This document shows positions 18,038 through 26,782 of a stretch of 64,000 nt of DNA, one piece after another. Positions within the stretch are counted from its first letter, which is position 1. Every line of letters starts with the position of its first letter. The position numbers and the translations under genes are program-made. Source of the DNA: JBGSPQ01 sp964346765 (GTDB lineage: Bacteria > Patescibacteriota > Gracilibacteria > UBA1369); NCBI GenBank assembly GCA_964346765.1, contig CAYFWB010000002.1, positions 124,001 to 188,000 of the forward strand. Direction: 5' to 3'. The notes below the pieces were generated by a model. That model ran no database searches and was not told the DNA's origin. It was given only the letters and a program-made list of their open reading frames with translations.

Positions 18038-19585
18038 ATGATGACTTCACAAAAACTTTCTGACAATAAATGGGGATTTTCCGTGGCGAATGATAATCCT
18101 TTCGCGATTTTCAGGTATCTGCAACAAATTGCCGAAGAGAACGTTGATTCAAATAATGTTATTGACCTTTCCAGAGGCGATCCGGGGTATGGTTTTACGC
18201 CGAGCGCGAAAGGGCGTAAATTCTACGCTTATCTTTTGATGCTGGATTCTTTTTTGAACAATGATAAGAGGCGATTCGTTGATTATTCAGAAGATAATTT
18301 TTTTGAAAGTGTGCTGGAGGAAATCAGGGATTTTTCATGGAAGACGTTCGATCAAAATGAGGCAAAAATTTTCATTCAGCAACTGGAACAAATGGTTGAA
18401 CAAATCTTAAGAATCGCTCAAAAAGAGGGCTTAAAATGGTCGGGATATGATGTTTTTAACGCGCTTTTTAAATTTTGTCCCGCTAGCGGCGGATCTTATT
18501 TAAATCCACAGGGGGAAAAGATCGTGAGGCTGGTTATCGCTAACTGGTATAGAAATTTTATTGATACTCCGCTGAAAAGTGATGATCTGATTTTGTTTAA
18601 CGGTGCTTCGCATGCTATTGGGACTTTATTTAAGGCGCTAGGGAAATCGGGGGTTAATTATCTGAATGAAGAAGGTGTTGTTGTGATATGTTCACCGGCT
18701 TACGCACCATACAATGCCAGTCTTTTAAACAGGTTCATAAAAACGTTCGCGCTGGCGATTAATCCTGTTAACGGTAAAATTAACGATGATTATTTGGATC
18801 ATCTGGAAAATCTGGATGAAAAAGTGAAAGCTATTATTATGGTTGACCCGAATAATCCCACCGGATTTTCGATTGATAATAAAACCCTGGAAAAAATTGC
18901 CGGAATCGCAAAAAAGCATGACTGCATGATTATTTCGGATGAGGTTTATACTTCGTTTTTTCCTAAGAAAAAGACAATTGTTGATTACGCGCCGGAAAGG
19001 ACTTTGCGTATTGATGCCAGATCCAAGATTGAAAGAAGCACCGGGCTGAGGTTTGGTGATTTGTTTATTTCAGTTGAAGCGAATGAACATATTTCGAAAA
19101 ATATTTTAAAGCAAAATCTGACGCCGGGTCAGGATCTTAAGTCTCTTTTAGTACAGGCAAAAGGACCGGGCGGCGTTGACGGCGAATTACAGCACACGAC
19201 TTTTGTGTCGGGGCCGGCGCAGTTTTTGGGCATGGCTCATATGATTTTCGGGGGGGATGAAAGGAAAAAATATTTTGAATCCGTGAGTAAGCACACGGGC
19301 ATTTTTATGGAAACTTTGGGTATGGGAAAAAGAGACAGTTTGTATTATGTGATTTTTGATATGAATGAGATTAAGGGATGCAAAAAGGGAGAAGTGCCGG
19401 TTGAAGAGAAACTTACCGAGCTGGCTAAACTGGGGGTTGTTTATCTTCCGGTTTATTTGTTTTTTTCCGAACTTGAAAGGAATGAATCCGCTTCGCTTAA
19501 CATGGTTAGAGCTTCTATTGTTAATACCGGCTACGATAATGTTAAAAGGGCGGCGGAAATAACTAAAAATTATTTATCATCTTAA
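18038..19585 (+). CDS. Class I/II PLP-dependent aminotransferase (aspartate 4-decarboxylase-like)
   Basis: 515-residue fold-type I PLP enzyme. Seen in order: 'IDLSRGDPGYGFTP' near the N-terminus, a long helical insert (about 60-150), 'FNGASHAIGTLFKAL' (PLP phosphate site), 'VDPNNPTGFSID' with 'MIISDEVYTSF' (ring-binding Asp and Tyr), and 'DARSKIERSTGLRFGDLF' holding the Schiff-base Lys. The long form and the Lys context resemble the bifunctional aspartate aminotransferase/aspartate 4-decarboxylase group rather than the usual 400-residue AspC. It starts 2 bases after the lipid-kinase gene, and glutamate dehydrogenase follows 4 bases later, which suggests coupled transamination. The product (oxaloacetate or alanine/pyruvate) is not certain. 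Confidence 0.82.
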   Translation: MMTSQKLSDNKWGFSVANDNPFAIFRYLQQIAEENVDSNNVIDLSRGDPGYGFTPSAKGRKFYAYLLMLDSFLNNDKRRFVDYSEDNFFESVLEEIRDFSWKTFDQNEAKIFIQQLEQMVEQILRIAQKEGLKWSGYDVFNALFKFCPASGGSYLNPQGEKIVRLVIANWYRNFIDTPLKSDDLILFNGASHAIGTLFKALGKSGVNYLNEEGVVVICSPAYAPYNASLLNRFIKTFALAINPVNGKINDDYLDHLENLDEKVKAIIMVDPNNPTGFSIDNKTLEKIAGIAKKHDCMIISDEVYTSFFPKKKTIVDYAPERTLRIDARSKIERSTGLRFGDLFISVEANEHISKNILKQNLTPGQDLKSLLVQAKGPGGVDGELQHTTFVSGPAQFLGMAHMIFGGDERKKYFESVSKHTGIFMETLGMGKRDSLYYVIFDMNEIKGCKKGEVPVEEKLTELAKLGVVYLPVYLFFSELERNESASLNMVRASIVNTGYDNVKRAAEITKNYLSS

Positions 19586-19589
19586 TATT

Positions 19590-20855
19590 ATGTCTTTTTA
19601 TTTAAATACGCTGAATCAAATTAAAAAAGCATCCAAATTGATGACATTGAATAAAGATGTGGAAAAAATTTTAGGAGTACCCAAAAGAGTGATTGAGGTT
19701 AATTTGCCGGTGGAATTGGATAATGGAAAGATTGAAATTTTTTCCGGCTACAGGGTTCAATATAATGACGCGGCAGGGCCGTTTAAAGGCGGGATTAGGT
19801 ATCATCAGGATGTTGATATTGAAGAGATTAAGGCGCTAGCGACTTTGATGACCATTAAATGCGCCGTTGTTGATTTACCTTTGGGCGGCGCCAAGGGAGG
19901 AATCGCGTTTGATCCGTACAATTATTCGGAAGATGAGATTGAAAGGATTACCAGAAAATTTGTGCAGTATATTGAACCTTTTATTGGTCCAGAAGTGGAT
20001 GTTCCCGCGCCCGACGTGAATACCGACGCTCAGATTATGGCCTGGTTCGCGGATGAATTTTCAAAACTGAAAGAGAAAAATGTTTCGGGAGTGGTTACGG
20101 GAAAGCCCGTTACTTATGGCGGTAGCGAAGGGCGTTTTGACGCTACAAGTCAGGGAGGGCTGACTATTCTGGATGAAGTTATTAAAAAGATGAAAAAAAG
20201 AAGGAGTACCGTGAAAATCGCGATTCAGGGTTTTGGTAACGCCGGTGGAAACGCGGCCAATTTGTTGGCGGCGAATGGCTATAAAGTGGTGGCGGTGTCC
20301 GATTCCAAAGGCGGTATTTATTGCAGGCACGGACTGGATGCGCTTTCGACAATGGAATGTAAGATTAAGGAAGAGGCGGTTAATAAATGCGGGGGGCATA
20401 AGTATCAACCGCAACAAAGCGATGAATGTGAAATAATTGAAAATGAAGAACTGCTGGAACTGGATTGTGATGTTTTAATTCTGGCGGCTTTGGAAAAACA
20501 GATAACCAAAAAAAACGCTGATAAGATTAAAGCGAAGGTTGTTTTGGAACTGGCCAACGGTCCCATAACCGCGGAGGCGGATAAAATCCTTGAAAAAAAT
20601 GGCGCGGTGGTGATTCCCGATATTATCGCGAATGCCGGAGGGGTAACAGTGAGCTATTTTGAAATGGTACAGAACAATCAAAATTATTACTGGGAGCTTG
20701 ATGAAGTTGAGCAAAAATTGAAGCATCAAATGTTAGAAGGGTGGAAAAATGTTAATGAAGCAAAGGAAAAATTCGGTACCAATTACAGAACGGCGGCATT
20801 TATTGTTGCACTTTCACGATTGCAGGATATATTGATGGTGAGAGGCATAGTCTAA
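19590..20855 (+). CDS. gdhA: Glutamate dehydrogenase (Glu/Leu/Phe/Val family)
   Basis: 421-residue amino acid dehydrogenase that interconverts glutamate and 2-oxoglutarate plus ammonia with NAD(P). The N-terminal substrate domain has GPFKGGIRYH (K66), 'TIKCAVVDLPLGGAKGGI' (K90 and catalytic K102) and 'PAPDVNTD'. The Rossmann domain has 'IQGFGNAGGNAANLL' at about 211. 'GPITAEAD', then 'IIANAGGVTVSYFE', complete the fold. Length and motifs match normal GDH. The position between an aminotransferase and pyruvate phosphate dikinase suggests it regenerates 2-oxoglutarate for transamination in amino acid catabolism, or fixes ammonia in the reverse direction. Cofactor choice cannot be read with certainty. 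Confidence 0.95.
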   Translation: MSFYLNTLNQIKKASKLMTLNKDVEKILGVPKRVIEVNLPVELDNGKIEIFSGYRVQYNDAAGPFKGGIRYHQDVDIEEIKALATLMTIKCAVVDLPLGGAKGGIAFDPYNYSEDEIERITRKFVQYIEPFIGPEVDVPAPDVNTDAQIMAWFADEFSKLKEKNVSGVVTGKPVTYGGSEGRFDATSQGGLTILDEVIKKMKKRRSTVKIAIQGFGNAGGNAANLLAANGYKVVAVSDSKGGIYCRHGLDALSTMECKIKEEAVNKCGGHKYQPQQSDECEIIENEELLELDCDVLILAALEKQITKKNADKIKAKVVLELANGPITAEADKILEKNGAVVIPDIIANAGGVTVSYFEMVQNNQNYYWELDEVEQKLKHQMLEGWKNVNEAKEKFGTNYRTAAFIVALSRLQDILMVRGIV

Positions 20856-20891
20856 TATTACTCAGTAATACTTTTTAATAATTTTTATATC

Positions 20892-23513
20892 ATGGTGAAA
20901 AGCATATATTCCTTTTCCGAAGGCAACAAAGACATGAAGGACAGTCTTGGAGGTAAAGGGGCAAATCTGGCGGAGATGACTACTCTGGGCTTACCGGTAC
21001 CGCCGGGCTTCACTATCACCACTGATACTTGCCATCATTATCTGAGCAATAACAGATATCCGGACGGCTATGAGTCGGAACTGGAAGAAAAACTGCTGGA
21101 TCTTGAACAGAAACTGCAAAGAAAATTCGGTGACACCGCAAAACCCCTGCTTGTTTCTGTGCGTTCGGGAGCCAAAATTTCGATGCCGGGGATGATGGAT
21201 ACGATTTTGAATCTGGGGCTGAATGATGAAACCGTGGCGGGACTGATCGCGGATACGGGCAATGAGAGATTTTGCTATGACGCCTATAGAAGATTTGTAA
21301 ATATGTTCGGCAGTGTGGTGCTGGGCGTTAGTCATGAGCACTTTGAAGAAGAGATGGATAAATTGAAAAAGGCTAAAGGTGTGAAGCTGGATACGGAGCT
21401 TAACGCCGCGGATTTGAAGGAGTTGGTTAGTCGATATAAATCGGTAGTGGAAAAAAAGGTGGGGCGGGGTTTTCCTTCCGACCCCGTTGAGCAATTAAAA
21501 ATGGCGATAGAAGCGGTTTTTAGTTCTTGGAATAATGATAGAGCCATTACTTACAGAAAATTGAACAGGATAGACGGTTTGAACGGTACTGCTGTTAACG
21601 TGCAGACAATGGTGTTTGGAAATATGGGCGATGATTCGGGTACGGGTGTTGCTTTTACAAGGAATCCTTCAACAGGTGAAAAGGAATTTTACGGTGAATT
21701 TTTGATGAATGCGCAGGGTGAAGATGTTGTCGCGGGAATCAGAACTCCACAGAAGCTTGTTCAGATGCGCGATATTATGCCGGGTGTATTTAATCAACTG
21801 GATGGTATCAGAGATACTTTGGAGAAACACTACAGAGATATGCAGGATATTGAATTTACGATTCAGCAGGGCAGTTTGTATATGTTACAAACCAGAAACG
21901 GTAAAAGGACGGCAAAGGCGGCGATCAATGTCGCGTGCGATCTTTACGATGAAGGTTTGATAACAAAGGAAGAGGCGCTGATGCGTATTGATCCGTCGCA
22001 GTTGAATCAAATGTTACATCCGGACCTTGACCCAAAAACACCGAAAAATGTTATTGCGAAAGGTCTGCCGGCTTCACCGGGAGCGGCATGCGGAAAGGTT
22101 GTTTTCACGGCCGACGACGCTTTTAACCGAACGTTTGAAAGAGATGAGAAGGTGATTTTGGTGCGAAAAGAAACGAGTCCGGAAGATATTCACGGTATGC
22201 ACGCTTCCAAAGGGATTTTGACTTCCACCGGCGGGATGACGTCGCATGCCGCGGTTGTGGCCAGGGGCATGGGCAGATGTTGCGTGACGGGATGCAGTGA
22301 TGTTGTGGTCGATTATAAAAACAACCTATTGCGGATAGGTGATTTAAAGATTGAAGAAGGAGATATTATCACTCTTAACGGTACTACGGGTGAAGTTATT
22401 TTGGGGGAGGTGCCGATGGTCGAGCCTGAGATTACTGAAAATTTTAAGAAAATTCTTGAATGGTCGAATGAATTTAAGCGCATGGGTGTGCGCACGAACG
22501 TGGATACTCCAAAAGACGCGAAAGTGGCCAGAGATTTCGGCGCCGAAGGTATAGGGCTTTGTAGAACTGAACATATGTTTTTTGATGAAGACAGGATTAA
22601 AAGTGTAAGAAAGATGATTCTTTCAAAATCGGAAGAGGCACGCAGAGCCGCTCTGGAAAAGATTTTGCCTATGCAAAAAGAAGACTTCGCGGGTATTTTT
22701 GAAGCCATGGACGGTTATGCGGTCACTATACGTCTGCTGGATCCACCTTTACATGAATTTTTACCGCAAACGGAGGCTCAGATTGAAGAACTTTGCTCGG
22801 AAACCAATATTGACCGTGACGAGATGGATCGTATTATAGGTTCTTTGCATGAAACAAACCCGATGCTTGGACATAGAGGTTCAAGGCTGGGTCTAACCAA
22901 TCCCGAAATATATGAAATTCAGGCGCGAGCTATTATAGAGGCTGGAATAGAGGCTACTGAAAAGGGTATTAAAGCTATACCGGAAATTGAACTGCCATTT
23001 ATAAGCAATATCGAGGAGCTGAAAAAAGGTCGGGCAATGATTGAAAATGTGATTAAGGAGTACGGGAATGATGTTAAATTCGAATATAAAATCGGGACAA
23101 TGGTGGAATTGCCGAGGGCTTGTTTAACAGCCGATGAACTAGCCGAGTACGCGGACTTTTTCTCTTTCGGCACCAATGATTTAACGCAGACAACCTGGGG
23201 TTACAGTCGCGATGACGCCGGTAAATTTATGAATTTCTACCTTGAAAATAAAATTCTAGCGCGTGATCCCATGGAAAGTATCGACCAAAAAGGTGTCGGT
23301 AAGCTGATGGAAATCTGCGTTCAGCTGGGCAAGAAGACAAAACCGGAAATGGATATCGCGATTTGCGGTGAACAAGCGGGTGAGCCGAATTCGGTTGAAT
23401 TTTGTGAAAAAATCGGTCTGGATTATGTGAGTTGTAGTCCGTATAGGGTGCCCGTTGCGAGGATAGCGGCGGCTCAGGCGGTGATCGCCAAAAAGCTGAG
23501 GAGCGGGAAATAA
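20892..23513 (+). CDS. ppdK: Pyruvate, phosphate dikinase
   Basis: 873-residue enzyme that interconverts pyruvate + ATP + Pi and PEP + AMP + PPi. The N-terminal ATP-grasp domain starts with 'GGKGANLAEMTTLGLPVPPGF' and has 'SVRSGAKISMPGMMDT'. The swivelling phospho-His domain has 'GGMTSHAAVVARGMG' with H452. The PEP/pyruvate barrel has 'GIGLCRTEHMFF', 'NPMLGHRGSRLG', 'FSFGTNDLTQTTWG' and 'CGEQAGEP'. The length equals the family norm. It follows gdhA by 36 bases, with no terminator seen between them, so amino acid carbon could flow to PEP and glycolysis/gluconeogenesis. The gene looks fully intact. Confidence 0.97.
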   Translation: MVKSIYSFSEGNKDMKDSLGGKGANLAEMTTLGLPVPPGFTITTDTCHHYLSNNRYPDGYESELEEKLLDLEQKLQRKFGDTAKPLLVSVRSGAKISMPGMMDTILNLGLNDETVAGLIADTGNERFCYDAYRRFVNMFGSVVLGVSHEHFEEEMDKLKKAKGVKLDTELNAADLKELVSRYKSVVEKKVGRGFPSDPVEQLKMAIEAVFSSWNNDRAITYRKLNRIDGLNGTAVNVQTMVFGNMGDDSGTGVAFTRNPSTGEKEFYGEFLMNAQGEDVVAGIRTPQKLVQMRDIMPGVFNQLDGIRDTLEKHYRDMQDIEFTIQQGSLYMLQTRNGKRTAKAAINVACDLYDEGLITKEEALMRIDPSQLNQMLHPDLDPKTPKNVIAKGLPASPGAACGKVVFTADDAFNRTFERDEKVILVRKETSPEDIHGMHASKGILTSTGGMTSHAAVVARGMGRCCVTGCSDVVVDYKNNLLRIGDLKIEEGDIITLNGTTGEVILGEVPMVEPEITENFKKILEWSNEFKRMGVRTNVDTPKDAKVARDFGAEGIGLCRTEHMFFDEDRIKSVRKMILSKSEEARRAALEKILPMQKEDFAGIFEAMDGYAVTIRLLDPPLHEFLPQTEAQIEELCSETNIDRDEMDRIIGSLHETNPMLGHRGSRLGLTNPEIYEIQARAIIEAGIEATEKGIKAIPEIELPFISNIEELKKGRAMIENVIKEYGNDVKFEYKIGTMVELPRACLTADELAEYADFFSFGTNDLTQTTWGYSRDDAGKFMNFYLENKILARDPMESIDQKGVGKLMEICVQLGKKTKPEMDIAICGEQAGEPNSVEFCEKIGLDYVSCSPYRVPVARIAAAQAVIAKKLRSGK

Positions 23514-23602
23514 TGCTATCTATTAGGGCATAGCTAATGATTGTAAGTTTAATATGCTGAATCAAATCGCGAAGATTTAACTAATGAAGCAGTTTAAATG
23601 GA

Positions 23603-24508
23603 TCAGTCACGGGTGTGATATCCCCAGCCCAATTTGTCTCTGAGCAGTTTGTAGTAATTCTGTTCTTTGACGCGGATCATGTAAAAATTGCGGCTGGATT
23701 TTCTGATTTTGATTTCGTCTCCGTATTCAATAGGTACGGTTATTTGTCCGTCCAGCGTCAAACCCAGGTTATAGTCGCCCCTTCTTTTTGTGGCGATTCT
23801 GACCTTTACTTGTCTGCTGTTTGATGCCACAAGCGGTCTTAACGCAAGCGTCGATGGACAAATTGGAGTGATTACTATGGCGTCGAGGGCGTGGTGGATA
23901 ATTGGGCCGCCCGCGGAAAGTGAGTGTGCGGTGGAACCTGTGGGGGTGGCGACTATCAGCCCGTCCGCTTTGAATACTACTACTTTTTTATCGTTTATAT
24001 CGATCTCCATTTCGATTAACCGGGCAAATAATCCCTGATTAATCACAGCGTCATTCATGGCGAGAAAAGTTTCCACTTTGTTTCCCCGTTGATATTTGGT
24101 GACTCTTAAAATGGCTCTTTTATCAAGCTTGTACTTATTTTTACTGATTTTTTCCAGAGATTCTTCAACTTCGTCGGCCGTGATTTCGCTTAAAAAACCG
24201 AGAGTGCCAAGGTTTACGCCCAAGACCGGCGTGATTTTTTTACCTAAACAGGATGCGCTTTTTAGGATGGTGCCGTCTCCTCCCAATAGAATTACCATGT
24301 CACTGTTATTGAAAACCTGCTTCTTGTTTAATCCTTCTTCACCGTTAATAAGAGGCGCGACGTGATTATCCATGACTATTTGATCCGCATATTTATCTAT
24401 TGTTTTTATGATTTTTTTTAGCACTGTAAGGTTATTCCCTATCATGCTTTTTGAAATGATGCCGATGCTTTTAATTTTTTTGTTTTTTGGGGGGTCGATT
24501 AGTGTCAT
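23603..24508 (-). CDS. nadK: NAD kinase
   Basis: 301-residue enzyme that phosphorylates NAD to NADP. The signature GGDGT lies at 76-80 ('MVILLGGDGTILKSA') with 'LGVNLGTLGFLSEI' after it. 'DGLIVATPTGSTAHSLSAGGPI' and 'PICPSTLALRPLV' are the other conserved blocks. It starts 2 bases after the stop of the upstream glycosyltransferase, so both are in one operon on the minus strand, and it ends in UGA. It converges on ppdK with about 90 bases between them. Confidence 0.96.
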   Translation of the reverse strand: MTLIDPPKNKKIKSIGIISKSMIGNNLTVLKKIIKTIDKYADQIVMDNHVAPLINGEEGLNKKQVFNNSDMVILLGGDGTILKSASCLGKKITPVLGVNLGTLGFLSEITADEVEESLEKISKNKYKLDKRAILRVTKYQRGNKVETFLAMNDAVINQGLFARLIEMEIDINDKKVVVFKADGLIVATPTGSTAHSLSAGGPIIHHALDAIVITPICPSTLALRPLVASNSRQVKVRIATKRRGDYNLGLTLDGQITVPIEYGDEIKIRKSSRNFYMIRVKEQNYYKLLRDKLGWGYHTRD

Positions 24509-24510
24509 TT

Positions 24511-25617
24511 TTATTGATTAGATAAGAAAACATCCAAGGCGTTTTTTGCACTGAATGACCAACTGAATTTTTCCGCCTGTCTGTATCCCCTATCTATCAT
24601 CATGTTTCTGACATTTTCATTTTCTATGAGGCTGGATATCGCGTCGGCCATTTTATAGGCATTGGTTGGATCAATAAGAATTCCCGCTTCGCCGATAACT
24701 TCGGGCAATGAGGATTTATTGGAACTTACAACGGGACAACCGCTGGCCATTGCTTCAAGCGGAGGGATCCCGAATCCTTCATATAGGGATGGGAAAACAA
24801 ATACTTTTGCCAATTTGTAGATTTTTTGCAGTTCATCATCCTTTAAATAACCGGGAAATATTACATCTTTTTCGACTTGAAATTTCTTGAGAGTTTCTTC
24901 TATTTGCTCGTATTTCCATCCTTTTTTACCAACCAACACCAGTTTATATTCGGGATGCCATTTCTTGATATTCACATAACTTTTTATCAGTGTTGAGATA
25001 TTTTTTCTCGGTTCAAGCGTTCCCACGGCAAGGATGAAATTGTCGGGCAGTTTTTTTTGATCTTTGAACTCAATCAGCTCATCTTCGCTTACCGGCTTTG
25101 AAAAAACTTTAGAAGCGGCGCACGGTGTTAAGTGAATTTTTTGTTCGTTCAACAGTTTGAATTTGTTAAGCAGATCTTTTTTGGTGTTTTCGGAAACCAC
25201 AAATACGTCCGACACTTTTTTAAGCGCTTTTTTGAGTGTAAGTCTTTCCACTATCATGGCTTTTTTGTTGTGGCTCGAGGGAAATAGAAAAGCCACCAGA
25301 TCATGAATAGTGATTATTACTCTAAGGTTTTTCGGGGCGAAAGCCGGTATGATATAGCTAGTCGGAGCGAAAAAAAGGTCAACGTTTTTGTCTTTGATAT
25401 CTTTGATGACTTTAAAGTGCCATTTGGCGGAGCCGGCTTCTATGTGTTTAAATTTCACATTTTTAAAATCTTTATAAGGATTTTTTTTACTATTGCCGTA
25501 AAGCAAATATTGATTCCGGTTATCCAATTTCAAAATTTCTTTGACGATGTTATATGTATACCAGCCTTTTCCGGTCTTTTGCTTTCCGGCTTCACGAATG
25601 TCAATCGCGATTTTCAT
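24511..25617 (-). CDS. Glycosyltransferase family 4 (group 1)
   Basis: 368-residue GT-B fold glycosyltransferase. The N-terminal half starts 'MKIAIDIREAGKQKTGKGWYTYNIV', with a glycine-containing acceptor loop. The C-terminal half has 'VGTLEPRKNISTLI', 'VGKKGWKYEQI', 'FPGYLKDDELQKIYKLAKVFVFPSLYEGFGIPPLEAMASGCPVV', which is the donor-nucleotide E-x7-E region typical of GT4. Such enzymes add mannose, glucose or similar sugars from NDP-sugars to surface glycans. Cytoplasmic, with no membrane helix. Donor and acceptor are unknown. It is the first gene of a two-gene unit with nadK. Confidence 0.9.
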   Translation of the reverse strand: MKIAIDIREAGKQKTGKGWYTYNIVKEILKLDNRNQYLLYGNSKKNPYKDFKNVKFKHIEAGSAKWHFKVIKDIKDKNVDLFFAPTSYIIPAFAPKNLRVIITIHDLVAFLFPSSHNKKAMIVERLTLKKALKKVSDVFVVSENTKKDLLNKFKLLNEQKIHLTPCAASKVFSKPVSEDELIEFKDQKKLPDNFILAVGTLEPRKNISTLIKSYVNIKKWHPEYKLVLVGKKGWKYEQIEETLKKFQVEKDVIFPGYLKDDELQKIYKLAKVFVFPSLYEGFGIPPLEAMASGCPVVSSNKSSLPEVIGEAGILIDPTNAYKMADAISSLIENENVRNMMIDRGYRQAEKFSWSFSAKNALDVFLSNQ

Positions 25618-25728
25618 ATTTGTGTGTTTAAAACTTATACTGTTTTATTCTATATCCTTAGCTTAAACTTTACAAATATACTGATGCTAACTATATTTTC
25701 AGACAGTACATTAAACTTTTTAGTTAAT

Positions 25729-26433
25729 ATGCCTAAAAAAAGAATCAATCAGATATTCAACGAACTAAGTTTTAATAAAAAATTATTGGCAGTGGGCTCG
25801 CTATTGATGATTGTAAGTGTTTTTCTGCCGTGGTATCAGGATCTTGATTCTTTCAAGACTGGTGACATGTTTTTGGGAATTACGGGGCCGCTTTATTTGG
25901 CTGGAGTGAGTTTGCTTGTGCTTTCGGGTGTTATTCCGGCTACGATGTATCTTGATTATGCAGGTAAAAAGCCTTGGTGGATGCCAACAAGTAATTCGCC
26001 TTTTTATCTGGCGGTTGGTATTTTCGCTTTTTATATGCTGATTCTTACGAATTCGGTTTATTCTCATGCGAAGTTTGGAGTTAATATTACAATGAAGCAG
26101 ACTCAATTTGGAATGTTTTTGGCCTTTATTGCGGCTTCGCTTATAAGCATAGGCGGTTATCTTTCAATGCTTGATAAAAAAGCGGGGATAAAAGAGTTCG
26201 AGGAAAGTGTTAATGAACCTCTAATGCAGGTTCCCCATGAAAGAAAACAATCCAAGGTAACGAAAAATTTTGAAAAAGAGGGATCTTTGCATACCAAGGT
26301 TAACGCTGAATCGATTGAAAATATGCAAGTTCAGGATAATAATATTAATCATGGAGCGGATTCTTCAAGAGTCGGTGCTGATAAAAGTTTTGAAAAAGAT
26401 AAAAAAACTCAAGTATATAGAATGGACTTATAA
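25729..26433 (+). CDS. Four-helix membrane protein with charged tail
   Basis: 234-residue protein. Residues 1-15 are basic. Four membrane helices lie at about 17-35, 50-68, 88-107 and 125-147, and a hydrophilic Lys/Glu/Asn-rich tail follows (about 150-234) that is probably disordered. The frame is open further upstream, but that part lies antisense to the glycosyltransferase gene, so the ATG at 25729 is chosen. 'PWYQDLDS' after the first helix and 'MPTSNSPFYLAVG' are visible, but no known family is recognised. It is followed 9 bases later by a zinc-ribbon gene. Confidence 0.72.
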   Translation: MPKKRINQIFNELSFNKKLLAVGSLLMIVSVFLPWYQDLDSFKTGDMFLGITGPLYLAGVSLLVLSGVIPATMYLDYAGKKPWWMPTSNSPFYLAVGIFAFYMLILTNSVYSHAKFGVNITMKQTQFGMFLAFIAASLISIGGYLSMLDKKAGIKEFEESVNEPLMQVPHERKQSKVTKNFEKEGSLHTKVNAESIENMQVQDNNINHGADSSRVGADKSFEKDKKTQVYRMDL

Positions 26434-26442
26434 TTTTTTTAC

Positions 26443-26676
26443 ATGGTTAAAATTCGACCAAAATCGAAAAAAGTTGATAATTATTTAAAAGAGCCGGTGG
26501 TCTTTTACTGCAAAGACTGCGAAAAAATTGTTTCGGTAAGGCCCGTGGGGAGGAAATTTGTTTACCGATGTGGGGTCTGCAATACAAAGAATGTAGCTTT
26601 TGGAACCGAAAAAGCGATTAGAAATTATTACCGGTTGGAGGAGAAGAAAGAAGAAACACCGGAAACTTCACCTTAA
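26443..26676 (+). CDS. Small zinc-ribbon protein
   Basis: 77-residue basic protein with two knuckles, CKDC (about 24-27) and CGVC (about 44-47), which could bind one zinc ion. Between them is 'EKIVSVRPVGRKFVYR', a typical beta-ribbon layout. The tail is Glu-rich and ends in TSP. The stop codon is made by the left arm of palindromic repeat copy 3. The function is unknown. Zinc ribbons of this size often bind RNA or DNA. Confidence 0.7.
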   Translation: MVKIRPKSKKVDNYLKEPVVFYCKDCEKIVSVRPVGRKFVYRCGVCNTKNVAFGTEKAIRNYYRLEEKKEETPETSP

Positions 26677-26693
26677 AGGTAACCTTTAAGGTG
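26669..26693. repeat. Palindromic intergenic repeat, copy 3
   Basis: CACCTTAAAGGT, a single A, then ACCTTTAAGGTG: perfect 12-bp arms. It lies between two convergent genes and overlaps the end of the zinc-ribbon gene. A partial copy (ACCTTTAAGGT) follows at 26753-26763, just before the end of uvrD. Confidence 0.85.
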
Positions 26694-26782
26694 GGGTTGA
26701 GGGTTTTGCAGTTTTATGGTGTTTGATGTGCATAAGTAACTTTAATTGATTGACCTTTAAGGTTAATCGAGCGCTCGGGTGG

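Noticed and set aside
7632..24508. UGA recoded as an amino acid
   Set aside because: UGA ends pbpC, nadK and dgt at the expected family ends, so it is a normal stop here.
25303..25728. Long upstream extension of the 234-aa membrane protein
   Set aside because: It runs antisense through the start of an intact glycosyltransferase gene, so it is a shadow frame.
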